Of a stretch of DNA of 40,149 nucleotides, positions 32,510 through 40,122 are shown piece by piece (the stretch's first letter is position 1; each line of letters begins with the position of its first letter). The notes under the pieces were generated by a model. That model was not told where the DNA came from, ran no database searches, and saw only the letters and a program-made list of their open reading frames with translations. Origin of the DNA: Lebetimonas sp. JH292. Its GTDB lineage: Bacteria > Campylobacterota > Campylobacteria > Campylobacterales > Nautiliaceae. Both the position numbers and the translations under genes were made by a program. Location of the stretch: NCBI RefSeq assembly GCF_000523275.1, contig NZ_ATHQ01000003.1:1-40149 (forward strand). The letters run 5' to 3'.

Positions 32510-33085
32510 TTGTTAAATGAAATAATAAACTTTTTGGTGAATTTTGCTCATTCTTTAGGATATATAGGTATTTATTTTTATATGCTTTTAGTCGGCACTT
32601 TTATACCGGTTCCAAGTGAGCTTGTTTTACTGCCGGCCGGATATCTTGCGGCAACAGGTAAAATGAATCTGATCAGTGTTTGGTTATGCGCTGCACTCGG
32701 CAGTTTAAGCGGCGCTCTTATAAATTATTTTTTGGCAAAATTTTTGGTAAATAAAATCTTAAAAGACAAACCTGTAATAGAAAAAGTAACAAAATTTTGG
32801 AAAAATCATGGAAAAATTTCCGCCTTTTTAGCTCCTCTTACGCCTGGACTTGGACAGTATATTTCTATTCCCGCCGGTTTATCCCATATGCCGCTTAAAT
32901 GGTTTATTCCTCTTACTTTTTCGGCAAATCTGATATGGACCGGATTTTTAATAATGGTAGGTTTTTTATTTGGAACCGGAGAAAAAGCGCATAAAAGTGC
33001 TGTCTTCGGAAGTTTGATTTTACTCGGGAGTGTGATAATTATAGCCACTGTTTATGTGTTCAGTGAACTGAAAAAGACTAAATAA
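32510..33085 (+). CDS. DedA-family membrane protein
   Basis: A 191-residue membrane protein with four to five hydrophobic segments, read from TTG at 32510. Family motifs are FIPVPSELVLLPAGYLAATGK, ALGSLSGALINYFLAKF, and PLTPGLGQYISIPAGLSHMPLKWF with the conserved glycine and proline positions. DedA proteins act as lipid scramblases or transporters such as for undecaprenyl phosphate. This looks like a short but complete member. AGG before the TTG is a partial ribosome site. It overlaps the convergent sensor gene by eight bases. Confidence 0.87.
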   Translation: MLNEIINFLVNFAHSLGYIGIYFYMLLVGTFIPVPSELVLLPAGYLAATGKMNLISVWLCAALGSLSGALINYFLAKFLVNKILKDKPVIEKVTKFWKNHGKISAFLAPLTPGLGQYISIPAGLSHMPLKWFIPLTFSANLIWTGFLIMVGFLFGTGEKAHKSAVFGSLILLGSVIIIATVYVFSELKKTK

Positions 33086-33980
33086 ATCTTTTTATGTCTT
33101 CTCCGGAATATATAATAATTTCAGCTTTTATATTTTTAAGTTTTTTTTGAATCAATTCAGTTAGTCTTTTTTGTGTTTTATTTAAGTCCATTTTTTCAGG
33201 TTCTATAAAAATTATTACAATTTTATTTTGATAATGATAAATTTTGTCACTTCTTCTTATATTGTTTTTTAATATTTTAGAAATTTCTTTTATCGTCTTT
33301 TCAGAGGGGATATTCTCAGAAATAATTTTCAGCAGTGCAAAATTTTTCCCGTATCTTTGATATCTGTTTTGCAAAACATTAAGAGTTTCTTCCAGATGAT
33401 ATAAATTATAAAGTTTACTTACAGGATTTTTAAGTGTTTTTATATTCAGACTTTTACTTATTACACTGTAAACAATATAAATACTCACAAGTGTTGTAAG
33501 TACTGAAATTATGGATATTAAAATTATAAAAAACAGAATTTTTTGTGTTTTATTCTCCATTGCCTTTGCTATATAAATTACAAGAGGGTCTGCCGTTTCC
33601 CAGCTTTGTTCGCTTAAAATATATAATTTGTTTTTATTTTTAGTTTTTTTTATTTTTTCCCAGTTGTTTTTTAAACTGTAAAAATTTTTCTTAAAAAAAT
33701 CCATAGCTTCATATGGAATGATGTCTTTATAGATGTTTTCAACATCTGAATATTTATTGTCAATATATTTTTTTACGTCTTTGATTTTTTCTTTATCTTT
33801 TCCTATCAGCGCAAGTTTGCAGTATCTTTGTGTTCCTCCCCTTATTTGCCCCAGTTCATTTATAATGTATGCATTTTTTATTTGATTGTTTTGTACTAAA
33901 TATATTACAGAAAAAGAATTAACAAGAATAACTAAAAAAATAAAAAAAAGAAGAAAAATTATTGTTTTAGTGTGTTTCAT
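33078..33980 (-). CDS. Membrane sensor with degenerate GGDEF-like domain
   Basis: A 300-residue protein from the ATG at 33980 (a TTG three codons earlier is possible). There is a membrane helix at about 8-28, then a periplasmic domain holding GQIRGGTQRYCKLAL, a pattern common in helical sensor domains, then a second membrane helix near 150-175, then a cytoplasmic part. That part follows the GGDEF fold order (NPVSKLYNLYHLEE, DKIYHYQNKIVIIFI), but the catalytic GG(D/E)EF loop is replaced by YQNKI. It is therefore an inactive or binding-only relative of diguanylate cyclases. It overlaps the upstream Dabb gene. Confidence 0.7.
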   Translation of the reverse strand: MKHTKTIIFLLFFIFLVILVNSFSVIYLVQNNQIKNAYIINELGQIRGGTQRYCKLALIGKDKEKIKDVKKYIDNKYSDVENIYKDIIPYEAMDFFKKNFYSLKNNWEKIKKTKNKNKLYILSEQSWETADPLVIYIAKAMENKTQKILFFIILISIISVLTTLVSIYIVYSVISKSLNIKTLKNPVSKLYNLYHLEETLNVLQNRYQRYGKNFALLKIISENIPSEKTIKEISKILKNNIRRSDKIYHYQNKIVIIFIEPEKMDLNKTQKRLTELIQKKLKNIKAEIIIYSGEDIKRFI

Positions 33981-34251
33981 AATCCACAACTCTTCTTTCG
34001 AGTATAAAAGGCTTTATGAAATCAATGATTTCCAAATGTTTTGGATGTGTGGCGTAAATTTTTAAATCTTCAATGTTTTTCACTTCGGTAATTACGCAAA
34101 AATCACTGGAATTTTCATCAAATTTTATATCAATTCCCACTTCTATATGTTTAATTTCTTTAATCAGATTTTTTAAATTTTCTATTTGTTTTTTAAACTC
34201 CAAAAGGGGGGCATTTTTTTTTGTTTTAAAAATAACTACATGTCTAATCAT
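33967..34251 (-). CDS. Dabb (stress-responsive A/B barrel) domain protein
   Basis: A 94-residue protein that is a single dimeric alpha-beta barrel domain: IRHVVIFKTKKNAPLLEF at the start, a middle VGIDI strand, and DFCVITEVKNIEDLKIYATHPKHLEII with the conserved His-Pro. The family includes heat-stable and boiling-stable proteins as well as a few enzymes, and no reaction can be given. It overlaps the aminotransferase gene by four bases and the GGDEF-like gene by 14 bases, so the three probably form one minus-strand operon. Confidence 0.88.
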   Translation of the reverse strand: MIRHVVIFKTKKNAPLLEFKKQIENLKNLIKEIKHIEVGIDIKFDENSSDFCVITEVKNIEDLKIYATHPKHLEIIDFIKPFILERRVVDYETH

Positions 34252-35414
34252 AATATTTCTTTTACAAATTCTTCTATTCTTTTTATGCCTTTGTTTATAG
34301 TTTCAAAATCGGTTGCAAATGAAAATCTGAAATATCCCTCACTTCCGAATCCAAGTCCCGGAACCACGGCAACGCCTTTTTCTTCAAGCAAATCAAGGGC
34401 AAAATTCATTGAATCGTTTACAATTTTTTTATGATTTACAAAAATATAAAAAGCGCCCTGCGGTTTTGCTGCACTGAGTCCCTCAATTGAATTGAAAGCC
34501 TCGTATACAAAATCTCTTCTTCTTTTAAATTCATTTACCATTTTTTTTATACCTTCGTCTGCTTTTCCAAGAAGTGCCGGAATAGCCGCTTTTTGTGTTA
34601 TTGTGTTTATATTTGATGTACTTTGTGATTGAAGGGTTATCATTTTTTTTACAAGCTCTTTGTTTTTACTTGCACAGTATCCGAATCTCCAGCCTGTCAT
34701 TGCATGGGATTTAGACAGGCCGTTTACAGTAACAGTTCTTTTATACATATCTTCATTTATACTTGCCGCCGCAACAAATTCCCCCTCATAAATAAGTTTT
34801 TCATACATTTCATCACTTATAACCCAGATATTCGTTTCTTTTAAAATTTCGGCAATTGCACTTAATTCTTTTTTTGAATATATGCTTCCTGTGGGATTAC
34901 TCGGGGATGTAATCATTAATGCTTTTGTTTTTGGTGTAATTGCTTTTTTCAGCATATCCGGCGTAATTTTAAAATTTGTTTTTTCATTTGTCTGGATAAT
35001 TACAGGTATTCCCCCATGATATTTTACAAGCTCAGGATATGTAACCCAGTAAGGAGCCGGGATTATTACCTCGTCACCTTTATCCACAATAGCTGCAAAT
35101 ATGTTAAAAAGGGATTGTTTTGCACCGTTGCTTACCACTATTTCGTCCATTTCGTAATCCAAATGGTTATCTCTTTTCAGTTTTATTTTTATAGCTTCTA
35201 AAAGTTCCGGAATCCCGGCAACATTTGTATATTTTGTAAATCCTTCGGTAATGGCTTTTATTGCTTCATATTTAATAACTTCAGGTGTGTCAAAATCAGG
35301 TTCACCTGCACTGAAAGCCAAAATATCCCTGCCCTGGGCTTTTAAATCCCTTGCTTTTTGAGAAATTGCTATTGTTAATGAGGGAGAAAGTTTTTGTATT
35401 CTTTTACTGAACAT
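34248..35414 (-). CDS. aspB: Aspartate-type aminotransferase (class I)
   Basis: A 388-residue pyridoxal-phosphate enzyme of class I, subgroup Ib like Thermus and Bacillus AspB. FSAGEPDFDTPE, NGAKQSLFNIFAA, PAPYWVTYPE, SPSNPTGS, ISDEMYEKLIYEG, the PLP-lysine in NGLSKSHAMTGWRFGY, and the arginine in GYFRFSFATD near the end are all present. It transfers the amino group between aspartate and 2-oxoglutarate and may act on other amino acids. Upstream, a TATAAT for the minus strand lies near 35436. Confidence 0.92.
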   Translation of the reverse strand: MFSKRIQKLSPSLTIAISQKARDLKAQGRDILAFSAGEPDFDTPEVIKYEAIKAITEGFTKYTNVAGIPELLEAIKIKLKRDNHLDYEMDEIVVSNGAKQSLFNIFAAIVDKGDEVIIPAPYWVTYPELVKYHGGIPVIIQTNEKTNFKITPDMLKKAITPKTKALMITSPSNPTGSIYSKKELSAIAEILKETNIWVISDEMYEKLIYEGEFVAAASINEDMYKRTVTVNGLSKSHAMTGWRFGYCASKNKELVKKMITLQSQSTSNINTITQKAAIPALLGKADEGIKKMVNEFKRRRDFVYEAFNSIEGLSAAKPQGAFYIFVNHKKIVNDSMNFALDLLEEKGVAVVPGLGFGSEGYFRFSFATDFETINKGIKRIEEFVKEIL

Positions 35415-35500
35415 TATATACCTTTTTTAACAAAATTATAGCAAATTAGGATAAATTGTGTGCTATAATAAATAAAATATATTAAATAACAAGGAGAAAA
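35415..35500. promoter_or_regulatory. Divergent promoters aspB / second ppk2
   Basis: A minus-strand TATAAT near 35433-35440 serves the aminotransferase operon, and a plus-strand TATAAT at 35464-35469 serves ppk2. AAGGAG precedes the ppk2 ATG by five bases. No extended inverted repeat like that upstream of the first ppk2 is seen, so the two ppk2 genes may be controlled differently. Confidence 0.55.
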
Positions 35501-36409
35501 ATGAAAACGATAATGCAGAGTTTAGAAGAGCTTAAAAAAAATATTGAAAATCCGGAATTAAAAACAAAAATAAATTTGGTTGAAGATGCATTTAGAAAAT
35601 TAAGGACAAAATCCGGTCTAAGTGGGCTGGTTAAAAAGAAAAAATTAAGAAAAATTTTAAAAACAGTTGAATATGAAGAGGAATTAATAAAATTACAAAT
35701 AGAACTGATTAAACTTCAAAACTGGGTTTTTGAAAATAAAAAAAGAGTTATGATTATTTTTGAAGGAAGGGACGCCGCAGGAAAAGGCGGAGCTATTAAA
35801 AGATTTGCCGAGCATTTAAATCCAAGAAAATACAGGGTTGTGGCTCTTCCAAAACCTACAGAAGTTGAATCGGGGCAGTTTTATTTTCAAAGATATTTCA
35901 GACATTTGCCAGATCCCGGTGAAATAGCTTTTTTTGACAGAAGCTGGTATAACAGGGCGATTGTTGAGCCTGTTTTCGGATTTTGTACAAAAGAGCAGTA
36001 TGAAAAATTCATCAGAGAAGTCCCGGAAATGGAAAATGCCCTAATAGATGACGGAATAATATTAATTAAATTCTGGTTTTCTATTTCAAAAGAAACCCAA
36101 AAAAGAAGATTTGAAGAGAGAATGAGGAATCCTTTAAAACAGTGGAAACTCTCACCTGTTGATAAAAAAGCCCAGGAGCTTTGGGATCAGATAACATATT
36201 ATAAAGAGGAGATGTTTTCCAAAACACATACCAGCTATTCACCTTGGATTATTGTAAATTCCAATGATAAAAAAACCGCAAGGTTAGAAAGTATCAGATA
36301 TGTGCTTTCCCAGATCCCTTATGAAGGTAAAGAAAAGGCAAAAGTTTCACTCCATCCCGACCCGGATATAGTCCAAAGGTATCACAGAAAAAATATTCAA
36401 TTGGATTAA
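35501..36409 (+). CDS. ppk2: Polyphosphate kinase 2 (PPK2), copy 2
   Basis: A 302-residue PPK2. Walker A GRDAAGKGGA is at 89-98, Walker B FFDRSWYNRA at about 144-153, and the lid FEERMRNPLKQWKLSP follows. LPKPTEVESGQFYFQRYFRHLPDPGE resembles the usual class I loop more than copy 1 does, while copy 1 reads GKPSDVQKTQWYFQRY. The N-terminal 60 residues differ strongly from copy 1, so the two are diverged paralogues or one was acquired, not a recent duplication. Substrate preference (ADP or GDP) may differ between the two. Confidence 0.93.
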   Translation: MKTIMQSLEELKKNIENPELKTKINLVEDAFRKLRTKSGLSGLVKKKKLRKILKTVEYEEELIKLQIELIKLQNWVFENKKRVMIIFEGRDAAGKGGAIKRFAEHLNPRKYRVVALPKPTEVESGQFYFQRYFRHLPDPGEIAFFDRSWYNRAIVEPVFGFCTKEQYEKFIREVPEMENALIDDGIILIKFWFSISKETQKRRFEERMRNPLKQWKLSPVDKKAQELWDQITYYKEEMFSKTHTSYSPWIIVNSNDKKTARLESIRYVLSQIPYEGKEKAKVSLHPDPDIVQRYHRKNIQLD

Positions 36410-36783
36410 TCAGCGGTTTTTAAGGGCTTCTAAATAATCCCTGTATTTTTTTTCTATTTCCTCTTATTTCCTCAAATTTAGAAAAATAAAAATATAATTT
36501 ATAAGCATTTTGAGAGGTAAAACTTAAAAAGTAGGTGTTTCATTTACAGAAAACAGGAATAAAACACTCTTTTTCCTATTTTGGATTAGCAATGAGAGTT
36601 ACTTACATCTGAGATGAAAATGAATTTGATTTTTGCTTTTCTTTTTGTTATTATTTATTAAATAATGATAAACTTTTATAGATACAAAAGTTTAACGATG
36701 ATGAAATTTATATTCATGTAAGTACAAAAACCTTTTAGAATAAAAATAATCCATTTGACAGTTTCTTTAGGAGAATGCGAGAT
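36410..36783. other. Non-coding gap at island edge, with a C-terminal gene remnant
   Basis: The first 54 bases read on the minus strand as a 17-codon end of a gene (EEIEKKYRDYLEALKNR, stop at 36410-36412). An in-frame stop lies directly before it, next to a direct repeat of GAGGAAATA. The rest is AT-rich, with a short palindrome at 36650-36666 (ATTATTTA-T-TAAATAAT) and a TTGACA at 36755-36760. No intact gene is visible. This marks the border to the restriction-modification genes. Confidence 0.5.
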
Positions 36784-36912
36784 ATGAATAAAAAAACAAA
36801 AAATAACGCTCATTTAGAGGGAAGCATATACAAACATTTTGCATATCTTTCTAATAAATCATATCTAAACAGTTTGAATATGAACAAGTTAGGCACAATA
36901 AAAAAAACATAA
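36784..36912 (+). CDS. Small 42-residue ORF directly before the Dam gene
   Basis: From the ATG at 36784 a 42-codon frame runs to a TAA at 36910-36912, and the Dam ATG follows with no gap. AGGAG at 36769-36773 lies ten bases before the ATG, and TTGACA stands upstream. The product is basic and Asn/Lys-rich (opens MNKKTKNNAHLEGSIYKHF). No family is recognised. It could be a leader, a small regulator of the methyltransferase, or chance; the exact abutment favours translational coupling. Confidence 0.45.
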   Translation: MNKKTKNNAHLEGSIYKHFAYLSNKSYLNSLNMNKLGTIKKT

Positions 36913-37851
36913 ATGTATAATATAAAACAAATAGATAAAATAGTAAAACCGTTTATAAAATGGGCCGGTGGGAAAACACAGTTATTAGATGAAATTAATA
37001 ATCTAATTCCTGATTACATTAAACAAACTCAATTTACATATATTGAGCCGTTTGTTGGTGGAGGTGCTGTTCTGTTTTGGATTTTACAAAAATACCAAAA
37101 TATTAAAAAAGCGATAATCAATGATATAAATGCAGATTTAATCAACGCTTACAAAACAATAAAAGAAAATGTTGAAGAATTAATATCCGTTTTAAAAATA
37201 TGGGAAAAGGAATACCATTTGTTAAAAGACAAACCTGAAGAAAAAAAAGAATACTATTATACAAAGAGAACTTTATTTAATAGTAGAAAATCTGATAAAA
37301 CAATTCAAGCAGCACTGTTTATATTTCTTAATCGAACTTGTTTTAACGGTTTATATCGTGTTAACAGAAAAAATGAATTTAATGTGCCAATTGGAAGTTA
37401 TAAAACACCAATGATTTGTGATGAAAAAAATTTAAGAGCCGTAAATAAAGTTCTTCAAAAAGTAATTATATTAAACAGTGATTTTGAAGAAACGTTGAAA
37501 TATGCAAAAGGAAATACACTGTTTTATTTTGATCCACCTTATAAACCTTTAAGCAAAACATCAAGTTTTAATTCTTATGTAAAAGATGAATTCGATGATA
37601 ACGAACAAATAAGGCTTGCTAAATTTTGTAAAAAAATTGATTTACTCGGATATCAATGGATATTAAGTAATTCAGATGTTAAAGGAAAAGATCCAAATAA
37701 CAATTTTTTTGATGAGTTGTATAGTGAATTTAAGATAAAAAGAGTTTTAGCAAGAAGGAATATTAACTCAAAACCAAATAAAAGAGGAGAATTAACAGAA
37801 TTGTTAATTACAAATAATGCTTATGAAAAAATTATGTCAATTGCTCAATAA
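36913..37851 (+). CDS. DNA adenine methyltransferase, Dam/DpnM class (GATC)
   Basis: A 312-residue class alpha N6-adenine methyltransferase. FIKWAGGKTQLL at 14-25 and the SAM-binding EPFVGGGAV at 45-53 come first, IFLNRTCFNGLYRVN is the DNA-contact part at about 137-151, and the catalytic DPPY lies at 207-210. These are the marks of the Dam/M.DpnII group, which methylates adenine in GATC. Together with the endonuclease that overlaps its 3' end by 35 bases it protects the host from cutting. The GATC target is inferred from the family and the DpnII-type partner. Confidence 0.92.
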   Translation: MYNIKQIDKIVKPFIKWAGGKTQLLDEINNLIPDYIKQTQFTYIEPFVGGGAVLFWILQKYQNIKKAIINDINADLINAYKTIKENVEELISVLKIWEKEYHLLKDKPEEKKEYYYTKRTLFNSRKSDKTIQAALFIFLNRTCFNGLYRVNRKNEFNVPIGSYKTPMICDEKNLRAVNKVLQKVIILNSDFEETLKYAKGNTLFYFDPPYKPLSKTSSFNSYVKDEFDDNEQIRLAKFCKKIDLLGYQWILSNSDVKGKDPNNNFFDELYSEFKIKRVLARRNINSKPNKRGELTELLITNNAYEKIMSIAQ

Positions 37852-38719
37852 AACAGAAGATGAACTTTTTGAAGAGATTACATCATCTTTTAAAGATAAG
37901 ATTACACAATGGGATTATTTTGTAAACTGGAAAAAAGTTTTACAAAATATTGAGCCGATTGAAAAAGAATTGAACCTGCTTAATTATCTTATTGGTAAAA
38001 AGAATTTACATAAAGAAATCATTGATTTATTGCAGAAATATCCAGAAACAATTAAAGCAATTCCACTACTTCTTGCAATTAGAAACAAATCTTTGAAGGT
38101 TTTGATAGATACAAGAAATTTTATTTATAGGGAATTTAATTTTTCAAAAAAAAGTTATTCAAAAACTGAAATAAAAACATTTGCTGATTTTATATTAAAG
38201 AGTGGTTTGGGAGATCTTTTACAAGATAAGAAAATTAAGAATTTGGTTGATTATGCAATCGGTGTTGAAGTTGGTTTGGATAGCAATGGCAGAAAAAATC
38301 GTGGTGGAACTTTAATGGAAAATATTGTGGAAGAATTTGTAAGAGACACAACAAAAGAATTAAACATTAAATATATGCCACAAGCGACCGCAAAGAAAAT
38401 TAAAGACAAATGGAATATTGATGTTAAAGTTGATAAATCATCAAGAATTATTGATTTTGCTGTTAACAAAAACGGTAAGCTTTATTTTATCGAGGTTAAT
38501 TTTTATGGTGGCGGGGGTTCCAAACTTAAATCTACTGCAACTGAATATATTAGAATGAATGATTATTGGAACAACCAAGGCATTGAATTTATTTGGATAA
38601 CCGATGGAGCCGGCTGGAAATCTACTCTAAAACCATTGAGAGAATATTTTGATAAAGCGGATTATCTTTTGAATTTAGAAATGTTAAGAAACGGAGTATT
38701 AAAAAGGATATTGAAATAG
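37817..38719 (+). CDS. DpnII-family type II restriction endonuclease (GATC)
   Basis: A 300-residue endonuclease. It has the DpnII marks: WDYFVNWKKV near residue 32, GVEVGLDSNGRKNRGGTLME at about 149-168, and IIDFAVNKNGKLYFIEVNFY at 211-230, where the DxnExN pattern is a variant PD-(D/E)xK site, followed by GGGGSKLKST. It is predicted to cut unmethylated GATC. It starts inside the methyltransferase gene (ATG at 37817 or 37823) and lacks a clear ribosome site, so its expression is probably coupled to the methyltransferase, which would favour protection before cutting. Confidence 0.9.
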   Translation: MLMKKLCQLLNKTEDELFEEITSSFKDKITQWDYFVNWKKVLQNIEPIEKELNLLNYLIGKKNLHKEIIDLLQKYPETIKAIPLLLAIRNKSLKVLIDTRNFIYREFNFSKKSYSKTEIKTFADFILKSGLGDLLQDKKIKNLVDYAIGVEVGLDSNGRKNRGGTLMENIVEEFVRDTTKELNIKYMPQATAKKIKDKWNIDVKVDKSSRIIDFAVNKNGKLYFIEVNFYGGGGSKLKSTATEYIRMNDYWNNQGIEFIWITDGAGWKSTLKPLREYFDKADYLLNLEMLRNGVLKRILK

Positions 38720-39075
38720 AATACCGAGGTTATGAAGTCGAACAATTAAAAAATGGAAATAAAATTGTTATTACAAAACCTGGTGGAAAGACAGTTTACG
38801 GATTCTCGTTTTTATTTATAATCCGAAAGAAAGTGGATTATGGCAAATAACACCTATCGAACTTATTGATTTATTAGAACGAGTAAAAAATGGTGAAGAA
38901 CCAAATGAATTTATAGAAGAAATTGACCTATTAAAATTTAATACTGGAGAAAGCTCTGTTAAAGGCTTATAAATGGATTTGGGGGCAAGAAGATGTAAAC
39001 TATCCAAATGGTGAAGGACGTGAGATGTCGTGGAAAAGTATTGAAGAATTTAGAGAAAAAATTAAAAATGATTAA
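38710..39075 (+). pseudogene. Broken small gene between endonuclease and second methyltransferase
   Basis: Three pieces join into one protein-like sequence of about 117 residues. Frame 1 from about 38710 reads IEYRGYEVEQLKNGNKIVIT up to about 38805. A different frame carries NPKESGLWQITPIELIDLL to about 38955. The first frame then returns with LLKAYKWIWGQEDVNYPNGE to a TAA at 39073-39075. Two opposite shifts of one base (near 38802-38816 and 38948-38956) restore the frame. No ATG begins the first part. The family is not recognised. It may be a real pseudogene or two sequencing errors. Confidence 0.65.
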
Positions 39076-39907
39076 ATCCTATTTTAAATCAAAAGATAAA
39101 AAATTTATCTTATTACACGGAGATGTATTTGAATTATTACCGCAATTTGATTTCAAGTTTAATATGGTTTTTGCCGATCCGCCATATTTTTTATCAAACG
39201 ATGGTTTAACCATAAAAAACGGGAAAATTACCAGTGTAAATAAAGGTAAATGGGATAAATCTAAAGGTTTTGAATATATAAATGATTTTAACCGCAGATG
39301 GCTAAAACTTGTTCGTGATAAGATGAAAGATGACGCTACTATTTGGATAAGTGGCACTATGCACAATATTTTTAGTATTGGCCAGATTTTAACAGAGTTA
39401 GATTTTAAAATTCTTAACATAATTACTTGGCAAAAAACAAATCCGCCGCCAAACTTTTCGTGCCGTTATTTTACACACTCAACAGAACAAATCATCTGGG
39501 CGAGAAAAAATGCAAAAGTTCCACATTATTTTAACTATGAATTGATGAAAGAAATAAACGGTGGAAAACAAATGAAAGATGTTTGGACATTACCAGCCAT
39601 AGCAAAATGGGAAAAATCGTGCGGAAAGCATCCAACACAAAAACCGTTATCCGTATTAACAAGAATAATTCTTGCTTCAAGTAAACGAGGAGATTGGGTT
39701 TTAGATCCATTTACCGGAAGTAGCACTACCGGAATAGCTGCAAATTTGTTAGAAAGGAAATTTTTGGGAATTGATATTGAGGATGAATATCTTAAAATAA
39801 GTAAAAACAGAAAACTTGAAATAGAAAACAAACAAATCTTTAATAAATACCACAACAAATTACAAAACTTTATAAATATCAAAAAATTCACAACCCTCAA
39901 CTCTTAA
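39068..39907 (+). CDS. DpnA-like DNA adenine methyltransferase (beta class)
   Basis: A 279-residue methyltransferase from the ATG at 39068. The motif order DPPY (37-40, FADPPYFLS) first and the SAM motif LDPFTGSSTTG near the C-terminus is that of the beta class, and HPTQKPLSVL lies between. DpnA, the second methyltransferase of DpnII systems, also methylates GATC, including on single-stranded DNA, which helps protect DNA taken up by transformation. A start at 39008 would add 20 residues overlapping the broken gene, but the ATG at 39068 overlaps that gene's TAA (ATGATTAA), a coupling arrangement. Confidence 0.88.
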   Translation: MIKSYFKSKDKKFILLHGDVFELLPQFDFKFNMVFADPPYFLSNDGLTIKNGKITSVNKGKWDKSKGFEYINDFNRRWLKLVRDKMKDDATIWISGTMHNIFSIGQILTELDFKILNIITWQKTNPPPNFSCRYFTHSTEQIIWARKNAKVPHYFNYELMKEINGGKQMKDVWTLPAIAKWEKSCGKHPTQKPLSVLTRIILASSKRGDWVLDPFTGSSTTGIAANLLERKFLGIDIEDEYLKISKNRKLEIENKQIFNKYHNKLQNFINIKKFTTLNS

Positions 39908-39938
39908 AAGGTAATTAGGTCTTAATGTCAATTCATAT

Positions 39939-39965
39939 CAGAAAAAAATAGTTTTATTTTTTCTG
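39939..39965. terminator. AT-rich hairpin with T-run, possible terminator after dpnA-like gene
   Basis: CAGAAAAAAATA - GTTT - TATTTTTTCTG forms an 11-12-pair AT-rich stem 31 bases after the methyltransferase stop, with a T-tract in the 3' arm. It could end transcription on both strands, but the low G+C of the stem makes it weak. Confidence 0.4.
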
Positions 39966-40057
39966 CTTATTCTTTTGTGTTCTAAATTTGAATAGGAAGA
40001 AGTCTATACATCTTTTGAAAAAGATGTCAATAAGAGTATCCGGATATAGTAAAAACT

Positions 40058-40122
40058 GTGTAAATCCTAATATAGATGTTGAGAGATGATAAAATAAAAA
40101 AATAAAAGTAAAGGATTTACAC
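40058..40122. repeat. 11-bp inverted repeat before the last ORF, possible IS end
   Basis: GTGTAAATCCT (40058-40068) is mirrored exactly by AGGATTTACAC (40112-40122), 43 bases apart. The right arm contains AAGGA, the ribosome site for the ATG at 40123, so pairing would hide it. Terminal repeats with GTGTAAA are seen in IS256-type elements, and contigs often break in insertion sequences. The rest of the gap 39908-40057 shows no gene. Confidence 0.45.
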
